Origin: Pandoraea pnomenusa
Lineage (GTDB): Bacteria; Pseudomonadota; Gammaproteobacteria; Burkholderiales; Burkholderiaceae
NCBI RefSeq assembly: GCF_000767615.3
Contig: NZ_CP009553.3
Location: 3,658,001 to 3,722,000, forward strand
Length of the DNA stretch: 64,000 nt
Reading direction: 5' to 3'
The notes under the pieces are model-generated. The model saw nothing but the letters and a program-made list of their open reading frames with translations. It was not told the DNA's origin and made no database searches. The translations under genes and the position numbers were made by a program. Below are positions 61,777-64,000 of this stretch, in pieces (within the stretch, counting starts at the first letter, position 1; every line of letters begins with the position of its first letter).

Positions 61777-64000
61777 ATGATGGACCCGATGTTTGAGAAG
61801 GATTACGGCACCCCGCGCCGCGAATCGACGCAGGAAGTCACGCTGGAGATCGACGGCGAGCAGGTCACCGTGCCCGCCGGCACCTCGATCATGCGTGCCG
61901 CCGCCGAAGGCGGCGTCAACGTTCCGAAGCTGTGCGCCACCGACTCGCTCGAGCCGTTCGGCTCGTGCCGCCTGTGCCTCGTGGAAATCGAAGGCCGCCG
62001 CGGCTTCCCCGCGTCGTGCACCACGCCGGTCGAGCCCGGAATGAAGGTGCGCACGCAATCGCCGAAGCTCCAGGAATTGCGCAAGGGCGTGATGGAGCTG
62101 TACATCTCCGATCACCCGCTCGACTGTCTGACCTGCGCGGCCAACGGCGATTGCGAACTGCAGGACATGGCCGGCGTGACAGGCCTGCGCGAGGTGCGCT
62201 ACGGCTTCGACGGCGCCAATCACTTCGACAGCGAGAAGGACGAGTCGAACCCCTACTTCACTTACGACGCCTCCAAGTGCATCGTCTGCAACCGCTGCGT
62301 GCGGGCCTGCGAAGAGACCCAGGGCACCTTCGCCCTGACAATCTCGGGTCGTGGCTTCGAAGCGCGCGTGTCGGCGGGTCAGGACCAGCCGTTCATGGAG
62401 TCGGAGTGCGTGTCGTGCGGCGCGTGCGTGGCCGCCTGCCCGACCGCCACACTCCAGGAAAAGTCCGTCATTCATCTCGGCCAGGCCGAGCACGCCAAGA
62501 TCACGACCTGCGCCTATTGCGGCGTGGGCTGCTCGTTCAAGGCAGAAATGAAGGGCAATGAGGTCGTGCGCATGGTGCCGCACAAGGACGGTCAGGCCAA
62601 TGAGGGCCACGCCTGCGTGAAAGGCCGCTTCGCCTGGGGCTACGCCACGCACAAGGACCGCATTCTCACGCCCAAGATTCGCAAGAAGATCACCGATCCG
62701 TGGCAGGAAGTGTCGTGGGACGAGGCACTCGACTACGCGGCGTCCGAATTCAAGCGCATTCAGGCCAAGTACGGCCGCGACTCCATCGGCGGCCTGGTGT
62801 CCTCGCGCTGCACGAACGAGGAGGACTACCTCGTGCAGAAGCTGGTGCGCGCGGCGTTCGGCAACAACAACGTCGACACCTGCGCACGCGTTTGTCACTC
62901 GCCCACCGGCTATGGCCTGAAGGCCACGTTGGGCGAGTCGGCCGGCACGCAGACATTCAAGTCCGTCGAGCATTCGGACGTGATCCTCGTGATGGGTGCA
63001 AACCCGACGGATGGTCACCCGGTATTCGGCTCGCGCATGAAGAAGCGTCTGCGTCAGGGCGCCAAGCTGATCGTGATCGACCCGCGTCGCATCGATCTGG
63101 TCCAAAGCCCGCACATCAAGGCCGACTACCATCTGCAACTGCGCCCCGGCACCAACGTGGCGATGATCAATGCCCTGGCGCACGTGATCGTCACCGAAGG
63201 GCTCATGGCCGACGAGTTCATCGCCGAGCGCTGCGAAGATCGCGCGTTCAACCAGTGGCGCGACTTCATTGCGCGCGCCGAGAATTCGCCCGAAGCCACC
63301 GAAGCGCATACCGGCGTGCCCGCGCATCTCGTGCGCGGCGCCGCACGCCTTTACGCCACCGGCGGCAACGCGGCGATCTACTACGGCCTCGGTGTGACCG
63401 AGCACGCGCAGGGGTCGACGACCGTGATCGGCATCGCCAACCTGGCCATGGCCACGGGTAACATCGGCCGCGAAGGCGTGGGCGTGAATCCGTTGCGCGG
63501 CCAGAACAACGTGCAGGGCTCGTGCGACATGGGCGCCTTCCCGCACGAATTGCCGGGCTATCGTCACGTGTCGGATTCGACCGCGCGGGCGCTGTTCGAG
63601 GCCGAATGGGGCGTCGAGCTGCAAGCCGAGCCGGGGCTGCGGATTCCGAACATGTTCGACGCCGCGCTCGCGGGCACCTTCATGGGCCTGTACTGCCAGG
63701 GCGAGGACATCGTGCAGTCCGACCCGAACACGCAACACGTCACGCACGCGCTCGAGCACATGGAGTGCATCGTCGTTCAGGACATCTTCCTGAACGAAAC
63801 CGCCAAGTATGCGCACGTACTGCTGCCGGGCTCGTCGTTCCTCGAGAAGGACGGCACGTTCACCAACGCCGAGCGCCGCATCTCGCGCGTGCGTCAGGTC
63901 ATGCCGCCTCGCGCCGGTTACGCCGACTGGGAAGTGACGATTCAGCTCGCCAAGCGCCTGGGCTACGAGATGAACTACTCGCACCCGTCGGAGATCATGG
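61777..64000 (+). CDS. fdsA: NAD-dependent formate dehydrogenase alpha subunit (partial at right edge)
   Basis: First 741 residues of the molybdopterin subunit; the frame is open at the right edge. An N-terminal NuoG-like part has [2Fe-2S] (CRLCLVEIEG), HPLDCLTCAANGDCELQ, and ferredoxin motifs CIVCNRCVRACEE and CVSCGACVAACP. The catalytic part starts with CAYCGVGC. The Mo ligand is Cys373 in ARVCHSPTGYGL, where fdnG has Sec. Later come VMGANPTDGHPVFG and GNIGREGVGVNPLRGQNN. ATG 61777 (or 61780) follows TAGGAGACC, the AGGAG overlapping the fdsB stop. fdsC and fdsD are expected beyond the window. Confidence 0.97.
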   Translation, partial: MMDPMFEKDYGTPRRESTQEVTLEIDGEQVTVPAGTSIMRAAAEGGVNVPKLCATDSLEPFGSCRLCLVEIEGRRGFPASCTTPVEPGMKVRTQSPKLQELRKGVMELYISDHPLDCLTCAANGDCELQDMAGVTGLREVRYGFDGANHFDSEKDESNPYFTYDASKCIVCNRCVRACEETQGTFALTISGRGFEARVSAGQDQPFMESECVSCGACVAACPTATLQEKSVIHLGQAEHAKITTCAYCGVGCSFKAEMKGNEVVRMVPHKDGQANEGHACVKGRFAWGYATHKDRILTPKIRKKITDPWQEVSWDEALDYAASEFKRIQAKYGRDSIGGLVSSRCTNEEDYLVQKLVRAAFGNNNVDTCARVCHSPTGYGLKATLGESAGTQTFKSVEHSDVILVMGANPTDGHPVFGSRMKKRLRQGAKLIVIDPRRIDLVQSPHIKADYHLQLRPGTNVAMINALAHVIVTEGLMADEFIAERCEDRAFNQWRDFIARAENSPEATEAHTGVPAHLVRGAARLYATGGNAAIYYGLGVTEHAQGSTTVIGIANLAMATGNIGREGVGVNPLRGQNNVQGSCDMGAFPHELPGYRHVSDSTARALFEAEWGVELQAEPGLRIPNMFDAALAGTFMGLYCQGEDIVQSDPNTQHVTHALEHMECIVVQDIFLNETAKYAHVLLPGSSFLEKDGTFTNAERRISRVRQVMPPRAGYADWEVTIQLAKRLGYEMNYSHPSEIM

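Noticed and set aside
61609..63984. A 791-codon minus-strand ORF opposite fdsA
   Set aside because: Antisense shadow of fdsA; the plus strand encodes a full set of iron-sulphur and molybdopterin motifs.

Overview
The window is about 64 kb of GC-rich chromosome from a betaproteobacterium. Gene content and style point to Burkholderiaceae, most likely Pandoraea: an oxalate degradation locus (oxlT, oxc, frc), NAD-dependent formate dehydrogenase (fdsGBA), a selenoprotein formate dehydrogenase with its own selA-selB-selC, three-gene pntAA-pntAB-pntB, and many GntR/LysR regulators. The genus is inferred from gene content; no rRNA or marker gene is present to prove it.

Layout from left to right. 1-1.2 kb: the start of a magnesium P-type ATPase (mgtA, running off the left edge, minus strand), a 58-codon leader ORF just ahead of it, and a small ACT-like protein. 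1.3-2.0 kb: ribA. 2.1-12.1 kb: a siderophore uptake locus with a TonB-dependent receptor, an FhuD-like binding protein, a fused FhuB-like permease, a PvdE/SyrD-type ABC exporter and an FhuC-like ATPase. Two paralogous AraC regulators bracket the ABC operon, and Fur-box-like and inverted-repeat sites lie in both regulatory regions. 12.2-13.1 kb: a PAP2-family membrane protein. 13.2-22.4 kb: a minus-strand selenium/formate island, fdnG (in-frame UGA = selenocysteine, with a SECIS hairpin)-fdxH-fdnI-fdhE-selA-selB-tRNA-Sec. 22.6-26.3 kb: a Pqi-type MCE transport operon with PqiA split in two. 26.4-31.4 kb: a hybrid histidine kinase, a convergent LuxR-type response regulator, an orphan periplasmic binding protein and an FlxA-like small protein.

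31.6-41.5 kb: a GH15 glucoamylase/trehalase-like enzyme, a CaiB-type CoA-transferase with an enoyl-CoA hydratase, two convergent GntR paralogues, a hydratase/FAH-family enzyme, an MFS transporter and an ankyrin-like protein. 41.6-41.9 kb: a non-coding stretch with two inverted pairs of DnaA-box-like sequences. 41.9-47.6 kb: a LysR gene, the pnt transhydrogenase operon, a small protein of unknown function and another LysR gene.

47.7-64 kb: the oxalate-to-CO2 regulon. OxlT would import oxalate in exchange for formate. Frc makes oxalyl-CoA and Oxc decarboxylates it to formyl-CoA, releasing formate when Frc turns over. FdsGBA oxidises formate to CO2 with NADH as product, and PntAB could convert that NADH to NADPH. 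A PanE-like reductase, a 72-aa membrane protein, a GntR regulator, a second Frc-like protein, a PAS-only protein and an FAH-family enzyme are woven in. Five promoters of this region share a 24-nt element (core GATATwCGrTAT). This, the (CCTTTT)20 array that forms the U-tract of the gntR terminator, and the EPDP-containing leader ORF of mgtA are the most unusual signals in the window. I did not see an unknown defence or mobile system, and there are no IS elements, CRISPR arrays, rRNA genes or prophage genes.
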